Shown here in pieces: positions 15,476-22,924 of a stretch of DNA of 29,168 bases. A model generated the notes under the pieces. The model searched no databases. It was not told the DNA's origin and saw only the letters and a list, made by a program, of their open reading frames with translations. Within the stretch, counting starts at the first letter, position 1, and the number at the start of each line of letters is the position of its first letter. The stretch is from an uncultured Elusimicrobiales bacterium. Its GTDB lineage: Bacteria > Elusimicrobiota > Elusimicrobia > Elusimicrobiales > Elusimicrobiaceae. A program made the position numbers and the translations under genes. The DNA is taken from contig CAJTJT010000016.1 in assembly GCA_910576915.1 (NCBI GenBank), positions 1 through 29,168 on the forward strand, given 5' to 3'.

Positions 15476-16000
15476 ATGAAAACAGCGTATATCAATATGC
15501 GTAATTTTTGGCTTGACGTCAAAAATTTAGAAAACCGCAAAGGCGTTATCGAAGTCGGCGCGGACAAAATCTCCGTCGCCGGGATTGAAATGGCCTTTCA
15601 GGACGGCGCGGAAACCAAACATCTCTTTTTAGCCACCAACTCGCTGGGGGACAGCAGCCTGTATTTTGAAAACAACAGCAAAAGCGGCTTGGGCGGCATG
15701 ATCGGCGGGCACGGGCACGAAGCCCTGCAAACCGCCGCCGCGCATATGCTGGCGCATGCGGCCAAACTGACGGATAAAATGACGTCCGTCCCCGCCGGGG
15801 GCGAACTGCCCGCTCCGTCCGCGCCGGGTATGGTGCGGCTGTTTGCCGTGTCGAAAGACAAACTGTTTTACGCCGAAGCGGCGGAAACGGAACTACGCAA
15901 CCCGGAAAACCCGTTCTATCCTTTCTTTGCTTACTCGCAGCAGACGGTGGGTTTCTTCCGCACGCAGGAAGAGCAGGCTCCCGCCAAGGGCCACGCTTAA
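15476..16000 (+). CDS. Hypothetical protein with a histidine-rich segment
   Basis: This 174-residue protein is not recognised. It lacks a signal peptide and membrane helices, so is probably cytoplasmic. The first ~70 residues read as alternating strands (KGVIEVGADKISVAGIEMAF, TKHLFLATNSL). Next come a glycine-rich turn and a histidine cluster within GGMIGGHGHEALQ and AAAHMLAHAAK, in a predicted helix, then a proline-rich linker and a second strand-rich part. The histidines could bind a metal, but nothing else supports that. GGGGGG lies seven bases before the ATG. Codon use matches its neighbours. A hairpin (GGCGGCCC/GGGCCGCC, 16009-16029) without a T tract follows it. The GGDEF-EAL gene lies next on the same strand. 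Confidence 0.7.
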   Translation: MKTAYINMRNFWLDVKNLENRKGVIEVGADKISVAGIEMAFQDGAETKHLFLATNSLGDSSLYFENNSKSGLGGMIGGHGHEALQTAAAHMLAHAAKLTDKMTSVPAGGELPAPSAPGMVRLFAVSKDKLFYAEAAETELRNPENPFYPFFAYSQQTVGFFRTQEEQAPAKGHA

Positions 16001-16160
16001 TTTGAACGGGCGGCCCCGTGCGGGCCGCCTGCTGGATTTACAATATAATTATCAGCCCGGCTGAAACCGGGAACAATCAAAAGTATAACGCAAGCGCGGG
16101 CGTATTCCCGCGCCGGGAGGGGTTATTCAGCGTCTTTCTTTTCGGTCTTTATTCGTATGG

Positions 16161-18347
16161 GTGCTGCTGGGCGCCATTATTGTGGCGACCGGGGTTACCT
16201 TATACTGGCGGCATGTGGGTAACGTGCTGGAGTTGGATTTAAAAAGGCACGTTGCGTCCGCAGGCGAAGAAGCGGCAGACGATTTCGACCGCCTGATGTT
16301 TGCCGACTTGCAAACGCTGCGTTCCGTGGCGCGCGCGGCGGAAAATTTTTTCCCGTGGGAAGATTCCGCCCGCATGAGCCGTTTTTTGCGGGTGCAAACG
16401 CAGCACAACGCGTTCCAGTTTTTGGGAATCGTGCTGTTAGACGGACGGGTGTTCCTGTCGCACGATAAAGAGCTGGCCCCGGCGTTTACGTCCGGCGTGC
16501 TGGCGGAAACCATGGATAAGGGGCTGTATTTATCTTCGTCCGTGGTAAAAAACCCGGTGGACGGGAAAGACGTGCTGGTGGAGGGGGTTCTTCTCCGCCA
16601 GGGCGACCGCCCGGTGGGCGTTTTGTTTGCGTTTTTGCCGGTTGAGCGTTTTGAACCCATGTTAACGCTGGCCGCACTGGGGGACCCGGGCTTTTCGCTC
16701 GTGGTGCGCCGGGACGGCACGGTGGTGCTGGGCTCGGAAGTGCCCGCCGGAAGCAGCGCTTTTTCGTTATTGGAGCGCGCGCAGTTCGTGCGGGAGAACG
16801 CTTCTTTGGGGGATATTCAAAAAGCGATGGATTCCGGCAGCCATGCGTTGGTGGATTACAGTTTGGACGGAGCGCGTAAATTCCTGCATTTTATGCCGCT
16901 TTCCGTGAACGATTGGTATATGTTTTCCATTCTGCCTACGGCGTTTGTGGAACAGCAGGCCCGGCGGCTGGCGTGGACGTCTTTAGCCCTGGTGGCGTTT
17001 ATTCTGCTGGTGTTTTTTGGGCTTATTTGCTGTTTGTTCCGGGTTCGTTCCGTCAGCAACCGCCGTTTGTTTGCCACGGCGTTTATCGACCCGCTGACGG
17101 GTGCCGCCAACTTTAACAGCATGTGCGAAGAGTTCCCGGAAAAACTTGCCGGCCTGGGCGGTAAAGCCGCACTCGTGGTGTTTGACATCGTAAAATTTAA
17201 AGTAATTAACGACTTGCACGGCTACGAACGGGGCAATAAAGTGCTCCAGCGGGTGGCGGACGTACTGCGTGAAAATATGCGCCCCGGCGAATTTTTCTGC
17301 CGTTCTACGGCGGATAATTTTATTATGCTGTTGTCGTACGAAGACCGCCGCAAATTCCGCACGCGCCTAATCCTGCTGGCCACCCAAATCCGGCGGGACT
17401 GCACGGTGGCGGGTTCGTGCCTGATGGTGGATTCCGCGTTCGGCGTGTATGAAATTACGGAGGATATTCCGTTCTACATCATGTTGGACCGCACCCACCT
17501 GGCGTTGGATAACGCCAAGAGAATGTCGGGCGACAAAATCCAGTTTTACGACGAGGCGGACTTGCGCCGCATTGTGGCCGAAAAGCAAATCGAAAACTCG
17601 ATGGAAGAGGCGCTGGAACGGGGAGATTTCTCGGTCTATTTACAGCCTAAGTGCGATTTTGCCACCGGGCGCATGGTGGGCGCGGAAGCGCTGGTGCGCT
17701 GGAATAAAGGGGATGCCGGGCTTGTCCGGCCGGACGATTTTATTCCCATCTTCGAGAAAAACGGCTTTATCCTGCGCCTGGATATGTTTATTTTGGAGCA
17801 GGTGGTCAGTTTGCTTGCGCAGTGGAAGGAGCGCGGCTTAAAACAGGTGCCGATTGCGGTGAATTTTTCGCGTCTTCACCTGAACGATTCCCGCTATATC
17901 CCGCAGATGACCCGCCTGGTGGATAAATACGGCGTGCCGCATAATTTGATTGAAGTGGAATTGACGGAAAACGTCATTTTCAATAACTTGGAGTGTGCGC
18001 AGAACGTCATCCGCGGGCTTCACCGCAAAGGCTTTTCCGTGGCGATGGACGATTTCGGCTCCGGGTATTCTTCACTCAATGTGCTCAAAAATTTGCAGTT
18101 TGACGGGATTAAACTCGATAAAGAATTTTTGGACGGGTTTGAAGAAAACGCCAACGCCAAAAAGGTGATTGAAGGCGCCGTAGATATGATTAAATCCCTG
18201 GGCGTAAAAGTGATTGCCGAGGGCGTGGAAACGAAGGAACAGGCTGATTTTCTGCGTGCGACGGGCTGTGATGTGGCGCAGGGGTATTTGTTTTCAAAGC
18301 CGATGGATGTGGAAGCCTTTGAAAGCTGGCTGAAAAAGTTGGATTGA
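16161..18347 (+). CDS. Membrane-bound GGDEF-EAL protein, probable c-di-GMP phosphodiesterase
   Basis: From GTG at 16161 this protein has 728 residues. An N-terminal membrane helix (about 1-15), an outer sensor region (about 20-265) and a second helix (271-293) are followed by a GGDEF domain (about 310-465) and an EAL domain (about 490-725). The GGDEF signature is degenerate (TADNF at 383-387), so cyclase activity is unlikely. The EAL domain keeps its catalytic motifs: AEALVRWN, ELTENVIF, MDDFGSGYSSL, KLDKEF, AEGVET and GYLFSKPM. This predicts cleavage of c-di-GMP under control of the outer sensor. GTG at 16161 has no ribosome binding site near it and trims the basic residues expected before the helix. 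In-frame codons back to 16125 (QRLSFRSLFVW), preceded by GGGAGGGG, suggest a rare ATT start. Confidence 0.88.
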   Translation: MLLGAIIVATGVTLYWRHVGNVLELDLKRHVASAGEEAADDFDRLMFADLQTLRSVARAAENFFPWEDSARMSRFLRVQTQHNAFQFLGIVLLDGRVFLSHDKELAPAFTSGVLAETMDKGLYLSSSVVKNPVDGKDVLVEGVLLRQGDRPVGVLFAFLPVERFEPMLTLAALGDPGFSLVVRRDGTVVLGSEVPAGSSAFSLLERAQFVRENASLGDIQKAMDSGSHALVDYSLDGARKFLHFMPLSVNDWYMFSILPTAFVEQQARRLAWTSLALVAFILLVFFGLICCLFRVRSVSNRRLFATAFIDPLTGAANFNSMCEEFPEKLAGLGGKAALVVFDIVKFKVINDLHGYERGNKVLQRVADVLRENMRPGEFFCRSTADNFIMLLSYEDRRKFRTRLILLATQIRRDCTVAGSCLMVDSAFGVYEITEDIPFYIMLDRTHLALDNAKRMSGDKIQFYDEADLRRIVAEKQIENSMEEALERGDFSVYLQPKCDFATGRMVGAEALVRWNKGDAGLVRPDDFIPIFEKNGFILRLDMFILEQVVSLLAQWKERGLKQVPIAVNFSRLHLNDSRYIPQMTRLVDKYGVPHNLIEVELTENVIFNNLECAQNVIRGLHRKGFSVAMDDFGSGYSSLNVLKNLQFDGIKLDKEFLDGFEENANAKKVIEGAVDMIKSLGVKVIAEGVETKEQADFLRATGCDVAQGYLFSKPMDVEAFESWLKKLD

Positions 18348-18349
18348 TT

Positions 18350-18870
18350 AACGGCTGATGTTAACTTTCGCCATACGTACAACGGATAAGAAAAAGATTT
18401 CTTATCCGTTGTTACTTATTCGGGCAACAATTTGCCAAATTCTGTTATCTTGTGCGTGCCTTGCCCTTGACGTGGCTACAGCCACGCCTATGCGGACAAC
18501 TGGCCCGCACAACCTAAAGCGAATTTGACAAATCAGCCGAAGCAACGCAAAGTTATTCTACACTGCACTGCACGGCACTTGAATAACGACTGTACTTATC
18601 TTTTGTAATTTGCAGAACGGACAGAAAGTATTTTTCTGCCCGTTCTTGCTTATTAGGATAAACAATTTTCCAAAACCTGCCGTCTTGCGCGTACCTTGGG
18701 GCTTACGTAATTACCACTACGCCGCGCCCCAACTAGTCCGCGCAATACGGCGCGGTTTTGAAAAATCATATCTATTATGTTATTCTAAGCTGCACGGCAC
18801 TTGAATAACGGCTGATGTTAACTTTTGCCATACGTACAACGGATAAGAAAAAGTTTTCTTATCCGCAGGG
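18350..18870. repeat. Degenerate tandem repeat block with hairpins (family 1)
   Basis: Three head-to-tail units begin at AACGGCTG or AACGACTG (18350, 18585, 18807), giving periods of 235 and 222 bases; the third is partial. Each has a hairpin near its start: a perfect 15-base-pair stem at 18379-18412, a 14-base-pair stem with one mismatch at 18614-18646 and a perfect 12-base-pair stem at 18840-18865. Unit B contains the sequence also found at bases 1-112. No gene is seen in 18348-18938. The first hairpin could end transcription of the GGDEF-EAL gene, but no T tract follows it. Confidence 0.8.
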
Positions 18871-18938
18871 AACGCTTTTTATAAACGGAGCAAAGGGCGG
18901 CCTAACAACTGAAAATAAAGCACCTTTTTCCAATACCT

Positions 18939-19556
18939 TTATCTAATAAAGTTGGTAAAAATGTGCGCTTCTTTCGGCTTGGGATATTGCGGGCCGTCTT
19001 TATGGATTTTTTTAAGCAGCCACGCCATGTTTTTCCCCAGCGTCCGCATGGTTTGCATGCCTTCGCCGTCCTGTTCGGCTTCTCCCGGCGCGCGGCCGTG
19101 CACACTGTTCCAGTATTGCGAAGAAACCACCGGCATATTGTTAATGGTAAAGTATTTGTTTAAACGGTCAAACGTCGCGCTGGCGCCGCCGCGGCGGCAC
19201 ACGGCTATGGACGCGCCCGGTTTGTACGCAAGCTTCGCCCCGCACGAAAAGAATAAACGGTCCAATAAGGCGCAGAGCGAGCCGTTCGGCCCCGCATAGT
19301 ACACCGGGGAACCGATGATAATTCCGTCACAGCCGTCCAATTTTTCGCGCAACGAATTATACAGTTCGTCCTGAAATACGCACCGGCCGAGTTCGGCGCA
19401 TTTGCGGCAGGCGATACACCCTTGTACCGCTTTCGCGCCGATGGACACGATTTCCGTTTCCACGCCTTCTTGCTGCAAGGCCTTGGCGGCTTCGCTCAAA
19501 GCGGTAAACGTGTTCCCGTTGGTGCGCGGGCTTCCGTTAATTAATAGTACTTTCAT
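18939..19556 (-). CDS. Flavodoxin-family NAD(P)H-dependent oxidoreductase
   Basis: This 205-residue protein has a flavodoxin-like FMN fold. The phosphate-binding loop NGSPRTNGNT follows the first strand, IIGSPVYYAGPNG forms the flavin loop near 80-95, and GASIAVCRRGGA follows near 115. A cysteine cluster, GCIACRKCAELGRC (near 47-60), resembles that of iron-sulfur flavoproteins and related NADPH:FMN reductases, but whether a cluster is bound is unclear. The physiological partner is unknown; a role in redox or quinone handling is typical of the family. AGGAGGGG lies five bases before the ATG. A promoter (19577-19607) lies directly upstream, so it is transcribed alone, towards the tandem repeat block. 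Confidence 0.87.
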   Translation of the reverse strand: MKVLLINGSPRTNGNTFTALSEAAKALQQEGVETEIVSIGAKAVQGCIACRKCAELGRCVFQDELYNSLREKLDGCDGIIIGSPVYYAGPNGSLCALLDRLFFSCGAKLAYKPGASIAVCRRGGASATFDRLNKYFTINNMPVVSSQYWNSVHGRAPGEAEQDGEGMQTMRTLGKNMAWLLKKIHKDGPQYPKPKEAHIFTNFIR

Positions 19557-19576
19557 ATACCCCTCCTGTTTCTTTT

Positions 19577-19607
19577 ATTATACCCGATGGAGTTTGCTCC
19601 GGGTCAA
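19577..19607 (-). promoter_or_regulatory. Promoter of the flavodoxin-family gene
   Basis: On the minus strand TTGACC (19602-19607) and a perfect TATAAT (19577-19582) are 19 bases apart, slightly longer than ideal. The distance to the ribosome binding site and ATG at 19556 fits. Confidence 0.6.
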
Positions 19608-19613
19608 GCGTAA

Positions 19614-19644
19614 TAAAAAAGCCCCGGCGTTTGGGCGCCGGGGC
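19614..19644 (-). terminator. Terminator of the histidine kinase/transporter operon
   Basis: GCCCCGGCG (19621-19629) pairs with CGCCGGGGC (19636-19644); on the minus strand it is followed by a run of T. It lies 16 bases after the AI-2E-type transporter stop codon. Confidence 0.85.
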
Positions 19645-19659
19645 GTTATCAAACTTGTT

Positions 19660-20679
19660 TTAATGCGGCAATCGGCCGGCCAAAATTTCGGCAAACGGAC
19701 GCGTATGCTTAATTTTGCTGAGGACGATTTTAACGGAAGCCGTAATCGGCACGGATAAAAATGCACCCGGCGCGCCCCAGACGAGCGTCCAGAAAATAAG
19801 GGACGCCACCACCGCCGCGGGGTGTAAATCCATCCCCTCACCCAAAAAGCGGGGTTCCAGCAGGTTGCCGATGATAAATTCCGTAGCGGTCAGCAAACCC
19901 ATTACGATAAAAAATTTCGGTCCGAACCCGTATTGCAAAAACAGAACGGGAACCGGCAGTAAAACGGCCACAATGGAGCCCACGCTGGGGATAAAATTAA
20001 GCAAAAACATAAACAGCGCAAACAGCACCGCCAGTTTGACCTGAAATCCTAGCAGAATGGCGGCCGCCACCAAGCCCGTGGCCAGGGAGGCCATCAGTTT
20101 TACGGACAGATAAATAGACACATTGGCTAGCATTTCTTTAATGGCCGGGTTGGTGATGGGCGGCGTTTTTTTGCTTCCGAACAGGAAGAAAATCATAAAC
20201 AGCATGATTACCGTCAAGTTGGAGAGAAGCGAAAATAATTTGCCGCCAAAATTTTTCAGCCAGTTAAACAAGGGCAGTTCGCGCAGATAATTTTCTAAGA
20301 AATTTTGGTCCAGCATAATGCCGTGCTGCTGCAAGCGGGAGGTTAAATCCGTCACCGTGGCGATTAGGTTCTGGCGGTACACTTCGCCGCCTTTTAAAAA
20401 GTCCCCCACCGAGTTAACGGTAAATAAAACAATCCCGGTAAACACCGCCGCGCACAACAGGATGGATACCGTCATCGCCGCCCAGGACGGGAAAGAAAAT
20501 TTGTGTTTTAGGTACAGCGTCATCTGTGCGAGAATGGTGTAGAAAAAAATCGAGATGACCAGCGGAATCAAAAGCGCTTTGGTGTAGACCAAAAACGCGG
20601 TTACCACGCCGGCGGCGATAATCGTCAGGCAAATGGCGGTGGTTTTTTGGTAGTAGAGGAACTGTTTATCCGAAAGCAT
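19660..20679 (-). CDS. AI-2E family transporter (PerM/YdiK-like membrane protein)
   Basis: This 339-residue protein has about seven to eight hydrophobic segments. Two or three lie at the N-terminus, then comes a polar helical stretch (about 95-150), then the conserved C-terminal core with FALFMFLLNFIPSVGSIVAVLLPVP and ATEFIIGNLLEPRFLGEGMDLHP, the hallmarks of the AI-2E/PerM family. Members have been linked to autoinducer-2 export or Na+/H+ antiport, but most have no proven substrate. Its start overlaps the preceding gene by 14 bases, so it is co-translated with the helical protein and histidine kinase upstream. A terminator follows. Confidence 0.88.
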   Translation of the reverse strand: MLSDKQFLYYQKTTAICLTIIAAGVVTAFLVYTKALLIPLVISIFFYTILAQMTLYLKHKFSFPSWAAMTVSILLCAAVFTGIVLFTVNSVGDFLKGGEVYRQNLIATVTDLTSRLQQHGIMLDQNFLENYLRELPLFNWLKNFGGKLFSLLSNLTVIMLFMIFFLFGSKKTPPITNPAIKEMLANVSIYLSVKLMASLATGLVAAAILLGFQVKLAVLFALFMFLLNFIPSVGSIVAVLLPVPVLFLQYGFGPKFFIVMGLLTATEFIIGNLLEPRFLGEGMDLHPAAVVASLIFWTLVWGAPGAFLSVPITASVKIVLSKIKHTRPFAEILAGRLPH

Positions 20680-21190
20680 GCGGCCCCCTGTTTTTTTCGG
20701 TTTGTTTGGCTATTTCCCGCGCCAAGAAGAGGATTTTGCCCGTCAGGTTGGAAAAATCGTTCTGGCAGGACGTCAGCAGCCAAACGTTTAACTTTGCCGC
20801 CGTAAAACTTTTATAATTGCGGCAAAACAAATCATACGCGGTGGTAAATTCGTCTGTGGCGCGCGAGAGCGTTTTGGCTCGGCTGTTAAGGCCTTTGGCC
20901 GCAAGGGCCAAATCGCCCGTCCAGTCGGCGGGTTTGAACGTGCGCGCGGCGGTGCGGGCTTCGGTCCAAAACGGTTCGCGCCCGTCTTGTTCTTTGCGAA
21001 GCTGCGCGCAAAAATCATTGAACTGGGCGGCAAAGTCGGTATCGCGCACTTCAATGTTTTTGTGCAGCTGCTGCAAAATCTGCTCCAGCCGGCGGTTAAA
21101 TTCCAGCAGCGCGCGCGTGGCGGCGATAATGTCGCCGCGCAGTACGTCGCACGCGGAAGAGGTTTGTTCTAAAAGCGTTTCCGGGTTCAT
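20666..21190 (-). CDS. Hypothetical helical protein
   Basis: This 174-residue protein is not recognised. It is almost wholly alpha-helical in character, rich in Ala, Leu, Lys and Glu (for example ALLEFNRRLEQILQQLHKN near 27-45), without signal peptide or membrane segment, and may form a coiled coil. Its ATG overlaps the TGA of the histidine kinase gene (ATGA), and its end overlaps the transporter start by 14 bases. Such tight coupling suggests that it works with the kinase or transporter, perhaps as an adaptor or phosphotransfer partner. No conserved His motif for phosphotransfer is evident. Confidence 0.75.
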   Translation of the reverse strand: MNPETLLEQTSSACDVLRGDIIAATRALLEFNRRLEQILQQLHKNIEVRDTDFAAQFNDFCAQLRKEQDGREPFWTEARTAARTFKPADWTGDLALAAKGLNSRAKTLSRATDEFTTAYDLFCRNYKSFTAAKLNVWLLTSCQNDFSNLTGKILFLAREIAKQTEKNRGPHAFG

Positions 21191-21939
21191 AATGTCGGGA
21201 AATTAATCGTGAATATGGAGCCGAGCCCCCGGTCCGACACGACGCTGATGGAGCCGCCGTGCAGGTCCAAAATTTGCTTGAGCATGGAAAGCCCCAATCC
21301 CCAGCCGTTTACCTGGCCGGTGAACGAGTCGTCCACCTGGTAGAACGGTTCAAAAATGCGGTTCACGTCCTGCGGGCGGATGCCTACGCCGTAATCGCGC
21401 ACGGAAAGCGATACGCTCCCGCCGTGGTTGGCGCATTGGACTTTAATGATTTTTTCCATCTTATTGTTAAATTTAATCGAATTGGTTAACAATTCCTGCA
21501 CGCCCAGGCGCAGCATGTCTTCGTTGGCGGTGATGCTGAGGCCTTCCGGGCAGTCGATTTCCACAAACGTGCCGCGGCGGACGGAGGAGTCCTCCTGCGG
21601 GACGGGTTCGGGTGCGGCGTCTTCGTTTAAGGCGATGGCCTGCGCGGCACATTCCTTAATAAGCGGTTTTAACGCCACGGGTTTGCGTTCCAGGGCGGCA
21701 CCGTCGGCGGAAGAAACTTTGTTGAAAGCGAACAGCTTATCCACCAGTTGGGACATGCGCTTTCCCTGTTTATTGATTTCTTCCAGCGCTTTGGAGGTAA
21801 ACGGGGAAAATTTTTCTTTCCCGGCCTGGGACAAAATGGCTTCGGAATAGCCGTTGATGATGGAGAGCGGCGTTTTGAGTTTATGCGAGATGAGGGACAA
21901 AGCTCTTACGTTTAAATTTACTTTGTTTTCTTCTTGCAT
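21187..21939 (-). CDS. Soluble sensor histidine kinase without sensor domain
   Basis: This 250-residue protein holds only the catalytic core of a histidine kinase. The dimerisation/phosphorylation helix has LISHKLKTPLSIINGYSEAIL (His near residue 19). The ATP-binding domain has an N box (LGVQELLTNSIKFNN), G1 (VRDYGVGI), F box (IFEPFYQ) and G2 (GWGLGLSMLKQIL). There is no membrane segment, PAS, HAMP or GAF domain, so any signal must come from a partner. No response regulator is encoded in the window. AGGAG lies five bases before the ATG. It sits eight bases after an outer-membrane-type gene and overlaps the next gene, which points to one operon. Confidence 0.9.
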   Translation of the reverse strand: MQEENKVNLNVRALSLISHKLKTPLSIINGYSEAILSQAGKEKFSPFTSKALEEINKQGKRMSQLVDKLFAFNKVSSADGAALERKPVALKPLIKECAAQAIALNEDAAPEPVPQEDSSVRRGTFVEIDCPEGLSITANEDMLRLGVQELLTNSIKFNNKMEKIIKVQCANHGGSVSLSVRDYGVGIRPQDVNRIFEPFYQVDDSFTGQVNGWGLGLSMLKQILDLHGGSISVVSDRGLGSIFTINFPTL

Positions 21940-21947
21940 AACCGCTC

Positions 21948-22838
21948 CTAGAAAGACATACCCAGCCGGACGTAAAAAATGTCGCGTTTGTTTTCGTTGT
22001 GTACGGTGCGGACGTGGTTATAAGCCATATCCACGGAAATGCGCTGTGCCAGCACAAACGAGTTGCCCACCATAAACGAATGCTGCGGGTCCGCCGTGTG
22101 GTATTCGCCAAACGCGTACCCCAGGTAGATGGTGGAGCCGTTGTCGGGCCACATGCGGGTTAAGCGGGCGTTTAGGGTGTATTTGCCCAGGTCGCGCGTA
22201 ACGTCGAGCGTTTGGGCTTCGGCCAGGTCCTGCTGGTTGAGTACGCCTCTGAAGGCGGCCACGTCGCTCACGCCGTCCGGGTAGTGGAACGCGGTGGCGG
22301 AGGCCTGAAAACCGAAGGTGCGGAAAAAGTCTTTATAAAAACCCAGCGTATAGGCGGCCTGGGAATAGTATTGGTCGCTCACGTCGCCTTCGTCAAAAAA
22401 CGCGGTGCCTTTTTGGCGCGCGAAAGAAGCGCCGATAAACGCGTTGGTGTAAAGGTCGTTTACCGTATCGTCCTGCAAATTCATGACGAACAGGGTTTTA
22501 AGGCCGAACGCGGAAGCGTCCTGGTAGGGGTTGTCTTCACTTTTGTTTTTAAAGTAATAGAAAGGCGTCAGGTTGATTTGGAGCAGTTCGAAATCCAGGT
22601 GTACGGGCAGGTAGACGGAATAGATGGGATTTTTGAATCCTTCCGGCTCTACGTGTTTGTCTTTTACATATTTGGCTTCCACTCCGGCTAACGCATTTAA
22701 CGAAAGCGCCACGGTGGCCCCGGCTTCCACTTGGTCAAAATGGGAGGCGCCGGTATACGCGGCGGTAACATCCACCGTCCGCGCGTTGGCGGCGGACAGG
22801 GTAAAAACGGACAAAAGAATAAAAAGTAGTTTTTTCAT
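21948..22838 (-). CDS. Predicted outer-membrane beta-barrel protein
   Basis: This 296-residue protein has a signal peptide (1-19, ending SAANA) and a body of alternating hydrophobic/polar strands with frequent aromatic residues, for example QINLTPFYYFKNK and TIYLGYAFGEYH. It ends FYVRLGMSF: the terminal Phe is the usual signal for outer-membrane assembly. I do not recognise the family. The number of strands cannot be counted reliably by eye. The start has only a weak GAAAGAA site. It is first in the run with histidine kinase, helical protein and transporter; the intergenic region to the divergent phosphatase-like gene is 86 bases. Confidence 0.75.
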   Translation of the reverse strand: MKKLLFILLSVFTLSAANARTVDVTAAYTGASHFDQVEAGATVALSLNALAGVEAKYVKDKHVEPEGFKNPIYSVYLPVHLDFELLQINLTPFYYFKNKSEDNPYQDASAFGLKTLFVMNLQDDTVNDLYTNAFIGASFARQKGTAFFDEGDVSDQYYSQAAYTLGFYKDFFRTFGFQASATAFHYPDGVSDVAAFRGVLNQQDLAEAQTLDVTRDLGKYTLNARLTRMWPDNGSTIYLGYAFGEYHTADPQHSFMVGNSFVLAQRISVDMAYNHVRTVHNENKRDIFYVRLGMSF

Positions 22839-22924
22839 ATTCTTTCATTTAACCAAATTTTCAATGCCCTTGGCTATAGGGGATTTCTGTTTTTGCGGGG
22901 GGATATTTAGTAGAATGAAAGAGT

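Noticed and set aside
18350..18870. CRISPR array
   Set aside because: Units are over 200 bases, degenerate and without short identical repeats and unique spacers; no cas genes are in the window.
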